The notes: generated by a model from the sequence alone, not told the origin. Shown: positions 24,006 to 32,783, counted from the stretch's first letter. The stretch: 64,000 nucleotides of DNA from Candidatus Denitrolinea symbiosum (GCA_017312345.1 BLAA01000001.1:1178001-1242000), one strand, 5' to 3'. A program made the numbers and translations.

Positions 24006-25435
24006 TGTCCGACACACAACCGCATCTCACCCATGCCCAGGAGCATGAGGCCAAACTCCGCGAAGAACATTTGATGCTCGACCCGCTGCCGCGCGGCCGG
24101 ATGAACGAAATGGTGATGGAGTCTATGCGCGCCACCACCTGGAAATTCTGGCTCGTGTTCGCGATCCTCAGCGTCATCGTCGCCTGGGGCCTGTTCTATT
24201 CGTGGGGAAAAATGATCCTGGAAGGCCTCGGCATCGCGGGCGTCAACCGGCCGTCTTACTGGGGCATCTTCCTCGTCAATACCGTGTTCTGGATCGGCAT
24301 CAGCCATGCCGGCACCTTCATCTCGGCCATCCTGCGCGTGTTCAAAGCCGAGTACCGCCGCCCGTTCACGCGCGCCGCGGAATTGATGACGACCTTCGGC
24401 CTCGTCCAGGCTGGCTTCAGTATCTTCATGCACATGGGACGCGTCTGGCTTTCGTACTGGCTGTTCCCCTATCCCAACCAGCGCGGACTGTGGCCGAACT
24501 TCCATTCGCCGCTTTCGTGGGATCTGCTGGCAATCACCACCTACCTGCTGGCCTCCACGATGTACCTCTTCCTGCCGCTCATCCCCGACCTGGCGATGGC
24601 GCGCGACCGCTCCACCGGCTGGCACAAGACCCTCTACAAGATCCTGGCGCTCGGCTTTCGCGGCACAGAAGGCGAATGGGCCCACCTGCGCAACGCCATG
24701 AACATTTTCGCGTGGGCGATCATCCCGGTCATGTTTTCCGTCCACACCATCGTTTCGTGGGACTTCGCCGCGGCCACCCGCCCCGGCTGGAGTTCCACCA
24801 TCTTCGGCCCCTACTTTGTCGTCGGCGCGCTGCATTCCGGCATGGGCGCGGTTGTAATGGTGCTGGCCGTGGTGCGCGGGACGATGAAACACATGAAATA
24901 CTTCATTCGCCCCGAGCATTTCGAAGCCATCGGCAAACTCATGCTCATCATCTCCATGACCTGGGTGTACTTCTTCTTCAACGACTACATCGTGCAGTGG
25001 TACGGCGGCGACAAGTGGACGCAGCAACTGCTCCACTTCCACGAAGCCGGCCCCATGGGCTGGATGTGGTTCGGCATGTTGTTCTTCAACATGATCCTCC
25101 CCTGGGCCGTGTTGTGGAATCGCAAATGGCGTTCCACGCCGTGGCTCCTCTTTGTGACCGGGCTTGGCATCAATGTCGGCATGTGGTTCGAACGTTACAT
25201 CATCATCCCCGTTTCGCTCACCATCAACCGTATGCCGTTCACCTGGCGTATGTATCAACCGGGCGTCGAAATCCCCCTGGGCATCGGGACGCTGGCGTTC
25301 TTCATCCTGCTCTACATGGCGGCTTCCAAGCTGATCCCGCTTGTCCCGGTTTGGGAAGTGCAGGAAGGCCAGATGGCCCACTCGTTCAAGACGTACGGAC
25401 GCGAGACGGTAGTGACCGTCAGCGAGTTGGAATAG
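24005..25435 (+). CDS. actC: ACIII subunit ActC, NrfD/PsrC-like quinol-binding protein
   Basis: The 476-residue integral membrane protein has about ten spans and the NrfD family pattern (SYWGIFLVNTVFWIGISHAGTFISAILR; VSWDFAAATRPGWSSTIFGPYFVVGALHSG). In ACIII ActC binds menaquinol and is proposed to couple oxidation to proton movement. The ATG at 24005 overlaps the actB2 stop; a GTG 3 bp upstream is an alternative. A second NrfD-like subunit, ActF, is not found downstream. Confidence 0.93.
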   Translation: MSDTQPHLTHAQEHEAKLREEHLMLDPLPRGRMNEMVMESMRATTWKFWLVFAILSVIVAWGLFYSWGKMILEGLGIAGVNRPSYWGIFLVNTVFWIGISHAGTFISAILRVFKAEYRRPFTRAAELMTTFGLVQAGFSIFMHMGRVWLSYWLFPYPNQRGLWPNFHSPLSWDLLAITTYLLASTMYLFLPLIPDLAMARDRSTGWHKTLYKILALGFRGTEGEWAHLRNAMNIFAWAIIPVMFSVHTIVSWDFAAATRPGWSSTIFGPYFVVGALHSGMGAVVMVLAVVRGTMKHMKYFIRPEHFEAIGKLMLIISMTWVYFFFNDYIVQWYGGDKWTQQLLHFHEAGPMGWMWFGMLFFNMILPWAVLWNRKWRSTPWLLFVTGLGINVGMWFERYIIIPVSLTINRMPFTWRMYQPGVEIPLGIGTLAFFILLYMAASKLIPLVPVWEVQEGQMAHSFKTYGRETVVTVSELE

Positions 25436-25445
25436 GAGGCGCGAC

Positions 25446-25970
25446 ATGTCCGATAACCCTGCCATCCTGGCGATCTTCGCGGACCTCGACCCGGCCGCGG
25501 ACGCCATCGAGCAACTCCGCCGTCTCGGCATTCACGACAACCACATGAACGTCATCTCCGGCGTACCCATCACCGAGGCCATGCTGGGCCGCCCAAACCA
25601 GTGGACGAACGTTCCGCGCCTGGCCCTGGGCGGCGCGGGCCTCGGAATGCTGACCGGCATCTTCCTGGCCTTCGTATCGCCCGTCATGTACAGCATCCAG
25701 GTGGGGCGGCAGCCGTTCACGCCCGTCCCGCCGTCGCTCATCGTCATTTTCGAAATGACCATGCTATTCATGCTGCTGGCCACCTTCCTCGGCGTCTTCC
25801 TCGACAGTTTCTTTCCCAACTACCGCCCGATGCACTACGTTCCCGAGGTCAGCGACGGAAAGATCGCCATCCTCGTTGAATGCCCTCAGGAAGAGGGCGC
25901 CGCAATCAAAGAAGCCTTAAAGAAAATGGGCGCCGAATCCGTGCAGGAAGCGGAGGCGCAACACCTATGA
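25446..25970 (+). CDS. actD: ACIII subunit ActD (DUF3341)
   Basis: This 174-residue protein has two hydrophobic helices (LALGGAGLGMLTGIFLAFVSPV; LIVIFEMTMLFMLLATFLGVFL) between soluble ends, starting with ILAIFADLDPAADAIEQLRRLG and ending with EALKKMGAESVQEAEA. That is the DUF3341 pattern of ActD, a small membrane subunit whose role is structural in known ACIII structures. Its stop overlaps the actE start by 4 bp (ATGA). Confidence 0.92.
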   Translation: MSDNPAILAIFADLDPAADAIEQLRRLGIHDNHMNVISGVPITEAMLGRPNQWTNVPRLALGGAGLGMLTGIFLAFVSPVMYSIQVGRQPFTPVPPSLIVIFEMTMLFMLLATFLGVFLDSFFPNYRPMHYVPEVSDGKIAILVECPQEEGAAIKEALKKMGAESVQEAEAQHL

Positions 25971-26479
25971 GACTCTTCAAACAACTCTTGATCGTCTTTA
26001 TCGCCCTGGCGTTGCTGGCCGGCGCGTTGATGGTGTTCTCCTACGACATCATCAAGATCCAGTGGGTCGGCTTCATGGGCTTGCAGCCTTCCTTTGGCAA
26101 CATGGAAGAGCCGCTGCCCGTCCCGGCCCGTTCGATCCCCGTGGACGGACCCGCCTACATCCCCGGCGGGATCGCGCCTGAAAACCCGGTCCCGGCAGAC
26201 GCCGTCTCCCTTGCCCGCGGGGCGGCGCTCTACGCCATTCACTGCCAAATGTGTCACGGCGTGGATCACGACGGGCGCGGCCCGGTGGGCAACCTGTTCC
26301 AGACCACACGTCCCGCCGACTTGAACAGCGTACTCGTCCAGTCGTTGAGCGACGGCGGAATTTTCCTGGTCATCTCGAACGGCTTCAACCTGATGCCCGC
26401 GCTCAATGAAAATCTGACCGTGCGCGAACGCTGGGACCTGGTCAACTTCGTGCGCTCGTTGACCGTCCCCGCGCCGTAA
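25967..26479 (+). CDS. actE: ACIII subunit ActE, monoheme cytochrome c
   Basis: The 170-residue protein has an N-terminal membrane anchor (LLIVFIALALLAGALMVFS) and one heme motif CQMCH in ALYAIHCQMCHGVDHDGRGP, with a later NLMPALNENLTVRERWDLVNFVRSL that supplies the methionine ligand and closing helix of class I cytochrome c. It matches ActE, which takes electrons from ActA. It is coupled to actD by a 4-bp overlap. Confidence 0.9.
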   Translation: MRLFKQLLIVFIALALLAGALMVFSYDIIKIQWVGFMGLQPSFGNMEEPLPVPARSIPVDGPAYIPGGIAPENPVPADAVSLARGAALYAIHCQMCHGVDHDGRGPVGNLFQTTRPADLNSVLVQSLSDGGIFLVISNGFNLMPALNENLTVRERWDLVNFVRSLTVPAP

Positions 26480-26488
26480 GGAGGAAAC

Positions 26489-27097
26489 GTGGAAGACTTC
26501 AAGAAAATCATCTACGCCGTTCTGGCGGGCTTTGCCGTGTTGATGGTGGTCTGGCTGGGATTCCTTTTCTTCAGCGCCTGCGGATTCGACTTTGCCTGCC
26601 GCCGCGCGGCGGCGCTTCCCGCTATGACGCCCATCCCCACCCTGATCCCGGCTACGCTTCCCGCGCCCACGCGGTACGTCGCCCCGGCCGGCGCGGCCGT
26701 GCCGGCCGCGACCCGCACGCCGTCCCCCGACGGCGTGCGCCGTCCATCCAATTCCGGCGATTCCGGCCCGGCTCTCGATCTCACCGGCGACGCCGCCGCG
26801 GGCGAGACGATCTTTGCCGCGAATTGCGCGGCCTGTCACGGCGCTCAAGGCAAGGGCGGAGTGGCCGATCCCGGCTCGGCAACCGGCGTAGTCCCGGCCC
26901 TGAATCCGGTTGAAGCGTTCCTCAAAAACTCGGACGTGAAAATTTTCGCCTACAACCTTGACCTGTTCATTGAACACGGCTCTACGCCTGAGGGACCGAG
27001 CCCGGTCTTCAAGATGCCCGCCTGGGGCAGTTCGAACGCGTTGACGCCGCAGCAGATCGCGGACGTGATCGCCTACCTGATCAGCCTGAACCCATAA
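26489..27097 (+). CDS. Membrane-anchored cytochrome c, extra act-operon member
   Basis: A 202-residue protein with an N-terminal span (IIYAVLAGFAVLMVVWLGFLFF), a Pro/Thr-rich tether, and a cytochrome c domain with CAACH (in IFAANCAACHGAQGKGG) and a distal FKMPAWGSSNALTPQQIADVIAYL methionine segment. It lies 9 bp after actE after a GGAGGA site. It may be a second ActE-like subunit or the electron acceptor that links ACIII to a terminal oxidase. In common act operons this position leads to ActF, which is absent. Confidence 0.88.
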   Translation: MEDFKKIIYAVLAGFAVLMVVWLGFLFFSACGFDFACRRAAALPAMTPIPTLIPATLPAPTRYVAPAGAAVPAATRTPSPDGVRRPSNSGDSGPALDLTGDAAAGETIFAANCAACHGAQGKGGVADPGSATGVVPALNPVEAFLKNSDVKIFAYNLDLFIEHGSTPEGPSPVFKMPAWGSSNALTPQQIADVIAYLISLNP

Positions 27098-27107
27098 CGG
27101 TCAACGT

Positions 27108-27146
27108 AAAGAGACCTGGTTTCCAAAGAGACCAGGTCTCTTTTTA
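27108..27146 (+). terminator. Terminator of the act operon
   Basis: AAAGAGACCTGGT and ACCAGGTCTCTTT form a 13-bp stem with a 10-nt loop and a following T-run, 10 bp after the last gene of the operon. It shares the CCTGG/CCAGG core with three other terminators in the window. Confidence 0.9.
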
Positions 27147-27278
27147 TACGCAGAAATCCGCTTCCTCTTCAAGAAAACGGATTTCCGGTAGATCACGAAA
27201 ACTACGCGTAACTTGCGCTCTCTAGCGTAAACCTGGCGGTAGAGACCGCCCATGGCGTTTTCGTGAAGTACTGATTTT

Positions 27279-27548
27279 TGGCGGAGAGGGCGGGATTCGA
27301 ATATCATCTCCCAATGGAGGCCTCGAACCTTCGATAAAAAAAGCCCCTCATTGCAAGGGGCTTTGGATTGGCGGAGAGGGCGGGATTCGAATATCATCTC
27401 CCAATGGAGGCCTCGAACCTTCGATAAAAAAAGCCCCTCGTTGCAAGGGGCTTTGGATTGGCGGAGAGGGCGGGATTCGAATATCATCTCCCAATGGAGG
27501 CCTCGAACCTTCGATAAAAAAAGCCCCTCGTTGCAAGGGGCTTTGGAT
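27279..27548 (-). repeat. Three 90-bp tandem repeats containing the tRNA-Ser 3' end
   Basis: Units start at 27279, 27369 and 27459 and are near identical. Each begins with the same 22 bp as the 3' end of the adjacent tRNA-Ser (TGGCGGAGAGGGCGGGATTC), then 45 bp of unrelated sequence, then a terminator (AAAGCCCC...GGGGCTTT). Read on the minus strand the order is tRNA, terminator, spacer, 3' tRNA end, repeated three times. The 130 bp to the left (27147-27278) holds small inverted repeats and no gene. Confidence 0.9.
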
Positions 27549-27638
27549 TGGCGGAGAGGGCGGGATTCGAACCCGCGAACCTTTGTGGGTTACACGCTTT
27601 CCAAGCGTGCGCGCTAAGCCAGACTACGCGACCTCTCC
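27549..27638 (-). tRNA. tRNA-Ser (GGA anticodon)
   Basis: A 90-nt class II tRNA on the minus strand: acceptor GGAGAGG/CCTCTCC, anticodon stem CACGC/GCGTG around loop TTGGAAA (anticodon GGA), a long variable arm (TAACCCACAAAGGTTC region), T arm with TTCGAAT, and encoded CCA. Its promoter (TTGCCC, 17 bp, TATAAT) lies at 27654-27682. Confidence 0.92.
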
Positions 27639-27653
27639 AAGTCAAGCGGGCAG

Positions 27654-27682
27654 ATTATAGCCGAAGCGCTTTTTTTGGGCAA
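27654..27682 (-). promoter_or_regulatory. Promoter of tRNA-Ser
   Basis: On the minus strand TTGCCC (27682-27677), 17 bp, TATAAT (27659-27654), 15 bp before the tRNA 5' end. The -10 context CGGCTATAAT is the same as for tRNA-Val. Confidence 0.75.
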
Positions 27683-27724
27683 GTCATTTTTCAGACCGCG
27701 TCGTCTCAACGCGGGGATGTCGAC

Positions 27725-30700
27725 TCACTGGAAATTTTCGTCCGTGCCTCCGGCTTCAAGGATTCGGTTTTGCAAATCCCACAGGCGGCGATACAGGCCC
27801 GCGCGCGCCAGCAGCTCGGCGTGCGTCCCGCGTTCCACGATGCGGCCGCGGTCCATCACGAGGATCTCGTCCACGTTTTCCAGTCCCGCCAGCCGGTGGG
27901 TGATGAGCAGCGACGTCTTACGCTTCATCAGGCCGAACAGGGTTTCCAGCGCTTGCTTCTCGGTGAGCGGGTCGAGGTTGGCGGTGGGCTCGTCCAAAAT
28001 GAGGATGGGCGCGTCTTTGATGAGCGCCCGCGCAATCGCCAGTCGCTGACGTTCCCCGCCTGAGAGTCGCAGTCCCTGCTCGCCGATGAAGGTGTCGTAT
28101 CCCTTCGGCAGGCGCAGGATGAAATCGTGGATCTGCGCGGAGCGCGCCGCGGCCTCGATCTCCTCCTGCGTGACTCTGCGGCGCGCGAATCGCAGATTCT
28201 CGCGGACGGACGCGTTGAAGAAATACGTGTTCTGCGAGACCAGTCCGATTCTCGCGCGGACCTCGTCCGGGTCCAGGCCATGCAGCGATTCTCCGTCCAG
28301 GCGGATTTCGCCCGAGTCGTACTCCCAGAATCTCAACAGCAAATTGGCGAGCGTACTCTTCCCCGCGCCGCTCGGCCCGACGATGGCGACCGAAGCCCCG
28401 GGTTGAAGATTGAAGGTCACGCGGTCGAGGGCGGGAGTGGCAGCGTTGGGGTAGGCAAAGGTGAGATCGGTAATTTGCAATTGATAATTGGCGACTGGTA
28501 ACTGCTCACTGGTCACTGATGACTGTTCACTGATCACTGGCTCCGTGTCCACCACTTCAAACAACCTCCTCGCCGCCTCGCGTGCGGAGTTCCACATCTG
28601 CGCGGCGAGGGGAAGCGGGGTGACGGCTTCGAAGGCGGCGAAGGTCAGCAGCGCGAGGGACGATAGCATGGGCCCCGCCAACTCGCCCGAATTGACTAGC
28701 GGGATGCACAGGTAAAGTACCGTCCACATGCCGAGGTTGGTCAGCAAAGTGGACAGGCCAGAGTGGAGGCCGGTCACGCGCGCCATGCGGCGTTGGGCCT
28801 CGCCGTAGTCGTCCCCAGCGGCGGCGATCTGTTTCAGGCGTTCGGCGCCGCGGCCGTAGGCAAGCAGGTCGGCCATGCCCTGGATGCCGTCCACGAGGCG
28901 GGTGTGGAGGTCGGCGCGCAGGCGGACGGTCCGCGCGGCGGGACGGCGGCTGAGCGTCTGCGCGAGGAGGGGCAGGAGCAGGCCGAGGGCGAGGAAAAAG
29001 GTCAGGAAGACGGGAGCCAGCGCGGGGTAGAAAGAGGCGAGGAAGATCGAGGTGAAGAGTCCCACGAGGACGGCCGTCAACGGCGGGGAGACGACGCGCA
29101 CGTAGAAGTGTTCCAGCGTCTCCACGTCGCCGACGATGCGCGCCAGCAGGTCGCCCGCGCGGAATTCCATCAGGCGGGCGGGGGCGAGGGGTTCGAGGCG
29201 TTCGTAGAACCAGACGCGCAGGCGGGAGAGCAGGCGGAAGGTGACGTCGTGCGAGACGAGGCGTTCGGCGTAACGCAGGAGGCCGCGGGCGATGCCGAAG
29301 AAGCGCGTCCCGACTACCGCTACACCGAGGTCCGCGACGGACGCGGCGACGGCGGCGGTGGAGATGAGCCAGGCGGAGGCGCCCATGAGCGCCACGCTCG
29401 CGCCGATGGTCCCCGCGCCGAGGAGGACCGAGAGCGCGACGAGACGCCAGTTGCCGTTGAGGAAGGAGAGCAGGCGGGGGAGGGGGGATGGGGGAGGGGG
29501 GACGGATGACGGGTGATGGGGGACGGATGACGGATGACGGGTTGGAGATTGGTAATTGGAGATTGGTAATTGGAGATTGGCGGTTGGAGATTGGATGTTG
29601 GTAATTGGAGATTGGGGGTTGGAGGGTTGTTGTGGTGTTGGCGGCGGAAGGTTTTCAACTTGCAACTCGGTACTTGCAACCTGCGACTCGTATGTCTTTA
29701 CCATGCTGGCATACAGGCCGTTTTGCGCGAGGAGTTCGCGGTGAGTCCCTTGCTCGACGATCCTGCCCTGATCGAGGACGACGATGTGGTCGGATTGGAA
29801 GATGGTGTTGAGACGGTGCGCGATGACGAGGACGGCGCGTCCCTCCATCAACTGCCGCGTGGACTCTTCGAGCAGGGCTTCGGTCTCTGGGTCGAGACTG
29901 GAGGTGGGTTCGTCGAGGATGAGCAGCGGCGCGTCTTTAAGGAAGGCGCGGGCGAGGGCGAGACGCTGCGCCTGTCCGCTGGAGAGACGCGCGCCGCCTT
30001 CGCCGACGACGGTCTCGTATTTTTCGGGAAGCGTCTCGACGAAATCGTGCAGGCGCGCGGCCCGCGCAGCCGCGGTCACTTCGGCATCGGTCGCGTCCGC
30101 TTTTCCGAGGCGGATGTTGGCGGCGAGGGTGTCGTGGAAAATGTACGGGCGTTGGGGGACCCAGGAGATGGATATTGGTATGTGGCGATTGGTAATTGGA
30201 GATTGATGGTTGGCGGTGATGTTGCCCGATGTCGGTTGAATAAAACCGAGCATTAAATTGACCAGCGTGGATTTCCCCGCGCCGGTCCTGCCGACGAGGG
30301 CGACGCGCTGTCCGTGTTTGATGGTGAGGTTGATGTTCTCCAGCGCGGGCGTGGATTCGCCGGGGTAAGTATAAGAGAGATTGGATAAATAGAGGGTAGA
30401 GAATGGCGAGCCGTTGGAAGAAGTTTGACTGCTCTCTATTCTCTGTTCTCTGCTCTCTGTATCCAAAATCTCATAGATCCGCTTCGCGGCGGTCGTGCCG
30501 TTCATCCCCGCGTGGAAGCGGGCGCCGAGGGCGCGCAGGGGCATGTAAAATTCGGGAGCCAGCACCAGCAGGAAGAGCGCGGGCTGGAACTCCATGCGGT
30601 GGTACAGCAGGCGGAAACCGATCTCGACGGCGATGATGGCGACGCTGAGCGTGGACAGCAGTTCGAGCGCCAGCGCGGACAGGAAGGTGATCCGCAGGAC

Positions 30701-31399
30701 CTGCAAGGTCGCGTCGCGGAACTGGTCGCTGACGCGCGCGATGGTCTTCGTCTGCGCTTTGGATTGGCCGAAGAGTTTGAGCGTGGTCAGTCCCTGAAGG
30801 CTGTCAAGAAAGTGCGCGCTGAGCAGGCGCAGAGTCTCGTATTGGCGCTTAGTGACGATCTCCGCGCCCTTGCCGATCATGATCATGAAGAACGGGATCA
30901 ACGGCGCGGTGACGAGGAAAACGATTCCAGAAAGCAGGTCAATAGGGAAGACGAAAACGAGGATGGAGATCGGGACGAGCGCGGCGATGACGAGTTGCGG
31001 CAGGTACTGACTGAAGTACGCGTCCAGCGCTTCGATCCCCTCGACGGCGGCCGCGGTCAGCTCGCCCGTGCGTTGTCCGCGCGCGTAGGCGGGACCCAGG
31101 CGGAGGATGTGCGCGAAGAGACGCTGGCGCAGGTCGGTTTTGACGCGCACCGCGACCGCGTTGGCGGAGACCTCGCTGAGCCACGTCAACAGGGCGCGGC
31201 CGCCGATGACAACGAGGATCAGCGTCAGCGGATTCAGCGCCTGCGCGAGCGACTGTCCCCGCAGGAAGACGCCGTCCACGACGCGGCTGAGGAGCCAGGC
31301 CTGTCCGATGGTCAGCCATCCGGCCAGAAGTCCAGAGAGGATCGTGGAGAGGAGGGGGAAACGCGCGTCGCGGGTGAGGGAGAGGAGTCGGCGGTGCAT
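27725..31399 (-). CDS. cydDC: Fused CydDC-type ABC exporter
   Basis: A 1224-residue fusion of two half ABC exporters. The first half (to about residue 590) has CydD-like membrane segments and an ATPase with GRTGAGKST, LSSGQAQRLALARA and LILDEPTSSLDP. The second half (from about 650) has CydC-like spans and an ATPase with GPSGAGKST, LSGGERQRLAIARA and [12 protein letters not shown]. CydDC exports glutathione or cysteine and is needed for cytochrome bd assembly. The linker is made of heptamer repeats (29475-29640, read as SPITNIQSPTANLQLPIS), and two further repeats (28470-28541, 30170-30232) are read inside both halves. No cydAB is in the window. Confidence 0.88.
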   Translation of the reverse strand: MHRRLLSLTRDARFPLLSTILSGLLAGWLTIGQAWLLSRVVDGVFLRGQSLAQALNPLTLILVVIGGRALLTWLSEVSANAVAVRVKTDLRQRLFAHILRLGPAYARGQRTGELTAAAVEGIEALDAYFSQYLPQLVIAALVPISILVFVFPIDLLSGIVFLVTAPLIPFFMIMIGKGAEIVTKRQYETLRLLSAHFLDSLQGLTTLKLFGQSKAQTKTIARVSDQFRDATLQVLRITFLSALALELLSTLSVAIIAVEIGFRLLYHRMEFQPALFLLVLAPEFYMPLRALGARFHAGMNGTTAAKRIYEILDTESREQRIESSQTSSNGSPFSTLYLSNLSYTYPGESTPALENINLTIKHGQRVALVGRTGAGKSTLVNLMLGFIQPTSGNITANHQSPITNRHIPISISWVPQRPYIFHDTLAANIRLGKADATDAEVTAAARAARLHDFVETLPEKYETVVGEGGARLSSGQAQRLALARAFLKDAPLLILDEPTSSLDPETEALLEESTRQLMEGRAVLVIAHRLNTIFQSDHIVVLDQGRIVEQGTHRELLAQNGLYASMVKTYESQVASTELQVENLPPPTPQQPSNPQSPITNIQSPTANLQLPISNYQSPTRHPSSVPHHPSSVPPPPSPLPRLLSFLNGNWRLVALSVLLGAGTIGASVALMGASAWLISTAAVAASVADLGVAVVGTRFFGIARGLLRYAERLVSHDVTFRLLSRLRVWFYERLEPLAPARLMEFRAGDLLARIVGDVETLEHFYVRVVSPPLTAVLVGLFTSIFLASFYPALAPVFLTFFLALGLLLPLLAQTLSRRPAARTVRLRADLHTRLVDGIQGMADLLAYGRGAERLKQIAAAGDDYGEAQRRMARVTGLHSGLSTLLTNLGMWTVLYLCIPLVNSGELAGPMLSSLALLTFAAFEAVTPLPLAAQMWNSAREAARRLFEVVDTEPVISEQSSVTSEQLPVANYQLQITDLTFAYPNAATPALDRVTFNLQPGASVAIVGPSGAGKSTLANLLLRFWEYDSGEIRLDGESLHGLDPDEVRARIGLVSQNTYFFNASVRENLRFARRRVTQEEIEAAARSAQIHDFILRLPKGYDTFIGEQGLRLSGGERQRLAIARALIKDAPILILDEPTANLDPLTEKQALETLFGLMKRKTSLLITHRLAGLENVDEILVMDRGRIVERGTHAELLARAGLYRRLWDLQNRILEAGGTDENFQ
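28470..28541 (+). repeat. Heptamer repeat within second half of cydDC
   Basis: AATTGGC/GATAATT-like and CACTGGT/CACTGAT heptamers, read on the minus strand as VISEQSSVTSEQLPVANYQLQIT just before the second ATPase domain. Confidence 0.7.
29475..29640 (+). repeat. Long heptamer repeat tract forming the CydD-CydC linker
   Basis: Blocks of GGATGAC-type and GGTAATT/GGAGATT heptamers in tandem. The translated tract is the low-complexity linker between the two exporter halves. Confidence 0.8.
30170..30232 (+). repeat. Heptamer repeat within first ATPase domain of cydDC
   Basis: GGTAATT/GGAGATT/GGCGATT heptamers, read on the minus strand as TANHQSPITNRHIPISIS in the first ATPase domain. A related CTCTGTT heptamer run lies at 30430-30465. 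Confidence 0.65.
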
Positions 31400-31441
31400 G
31401 AGGGCAGGTGTCAGGCGGCGGTCAACGCGCGGCCGCGGTTT

Positions 31442-32329
31442 TTATCCGGTCTGCGCCAGCGCGACCGCGCCGAGACTGCCCGAAAGATGTCCCAGCGCGG
31501 GCGGGACGATGTAGCCGTCCACGTCCGCCAGGACGTTGGGATGGACGACGTAGCCGTTGAGAAGCGCCTGGACGTTGCGCCGAATCTTCGGGAAGAGATA
31601 TTCCCTGCGCATCACGCCGCCGCCGAGGACGATCCGCTTTGGAGACAGGGTCAGGATGTAGTTGACCAGCGCGGCGGCGACGTATTCGGCTTCCACGTCC
31701 CAGAAGGGATCGTCGTCGGGGATCGCTTCGCCGCGCGACCCGAAGCGGGCCTGGATTGCGGGGCCGTTGGCGAGGCCCTCGAAGCAATCTCTGTGGAAGG
31801 GACAGTTGCCGGGAAAGGGATCCCGCGCGCGGTCGTGGGGGATGCGGATGTGTCCCATCTCGGGGGCGAGCATCCCCGCGAGCGGACGTCCGTTCAGGAT
31901 GTATCCGCCGCCGATCCCCGTCCCGATGGTGAGATAGAGCGACGGGTCGCAGCCCCGGTTCGCGCCCCATTTGAATTCGCCCAGCGCCGCGCCGTTGACG
32001 TCGTTGTCGAACGCGATCTCGACGCGCAGCGCGCGCTGGATGACGCCGCGCACATCCGTGTTGCTCCAATGGGGTTTCGGCGTCGAAGTGATGTGGCCGT
32101 ATGTGGGCGAGTCGGGATTCAGGTCAACGGGGCCGAAGCAGGCGACGCCGATGGAGTCGACCTGCCGCGCGGCAACGAAGGGTTGGAAAAATTCGACGGT
32201 CTTTCGCAGCGTTTCTTCGGGCGTGGTAGTGGGGATGCGCGCCTGCTCGACGATGCGGTCGGGGCCGCTGGCGACGATACAGATGAACTTTGTCCCGCCC
32301 GCTTCGATCCCGCCGAAAAGCTGGGACAT
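31442..32329 (-). CDS. ROK family sugar kinase (fructokinase-like)
   Basis: The 295-residue protein starts LFGGIEAGGTKFICIVA (ROK phosphate-binding DxGGT variant), has YLTIGTGIGGGYILNG and GHIRIPHD, and the zinc motif CPFHRDCFEGLANGPAI (GxCxxHxxCxEG type). The EAGGTKF start and zinc motif resemble bacterial fructokinases (Mak/ScrK-like ROK) more than glucokinases. The ATG at 32329 overlaps the rsfS stop by 1 bp (TAATG), so the gene is translationally coupled to rsfS. The true sugar substrate needs an assay. Confidence 0.87.
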   Translation of the reverse strand: MSQLFGGIEAGGTKFICIVASGPDRIVEQARIPTTTPEETLRKTVEFFQPFVAARQVDSIGVACFGPVDLNPDSPTYGHITSTPKPHWSNTDVRGVIQRALRVEIAFDNDVNGAALGEFKWGANRGCDPSLYLTIGTGIGGGYILNGRPLAGMLAPEMGHIRIPHDRARDPFPGNCPFHRDCFEGLANGPAIQARFGSRGEAIPDDDPFWDVEAEYVAAALVNYILTLSPKRIVLGGGVMRREYLFPKIRRNVQALLNGYVVHPNVLADVDGYIVPPALGHLSGSLGAVALAQTG

Positions 32330-32673
32330 TATTTCACCCTCAGTAAAACCTTCCCCTCCCGCCATAATTCTTCCAGCCGATAGTAATCGCGCTGGTCGGG
32401 CGAGAAGAGATGGACGACCACGTCGCCGAAGTCCACCACCAGCCAGCCGTGTTGGGCTTCGCCTTCGATGCGGCCTTTTCTCTTTTGTTTGCCTTTGAAC
32501 GTCTCCACTACCGATTTGGCGAGCGCGTCCAACATGCGGTCGCTGGAGCCGGTGCAAAGCACGAAGTAGTCGGTGAAGGAGGCGACATCCTTGAGGTCGA
32601 TCAAGAGGATGTCTTCGCCTTTTTTGTCTTCAAGCGCGGTTACGATGGAACGGGCAAGGTCGAGTGCGTTCAG
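32329..32673 (-). CDS. rsfS: Ribosomal silencing factor RsfS, probable CTG start
   Basis: The conserved core LIDLKDVASFTDYFVLCTGSSDRMLDALAKSV and HGWLVVDFGDVVVHLFSPDQRDYYRLEELW identify RsfS, which binds ribosomal protein L14 (uL14) and blocks subunit joining. The conserved N-terminal helix (NALDLARSIVTALEDKKGEDILL) is in frame upstream of the first TTG. No ATG, GTG or TTG lies before that helix; a CTG at 32673 has AGGTGA just upstream and is the likely start, giving 114 residues. The gene is coupled to the ROK kinase downstream. Confidence 0.85.
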   Translation of the reverse strand: MNALDLARSIVTALEDKKGEDILLIDLKDVASFTDYFVLCTGSSDRMLDALAKSVVETFKGKQKRKGRIEGEAQHGWLVVDFGDVVVHLFSPDQRDYYRLEELWREGKVLLRVK

Positions 32674-32783
32674 TGAGTCACCTCATGTAGAAATGTGGTA
32701 TGTGGATTATACAGACTTTCACGGATTCTCGCGGATGGAGCCATTAAAAATCCGAGTCCGAACGGAACGAAAACGCTGATCGT

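Noticed and set aside
27279..27548. Direct repeats resembling a CRISPR array
   Set aside because: The whole 90-bp unit is repeated with no variable spacer, and the repeat is the tRNA-Ser 3' end plus a terminator.
30425..32383. A 652-codon open frame on the plus strand
   Set aside because: It lies antisense to cydDC and the ROK kinase gene, both of which have clear family motifs; the frame is compositional.
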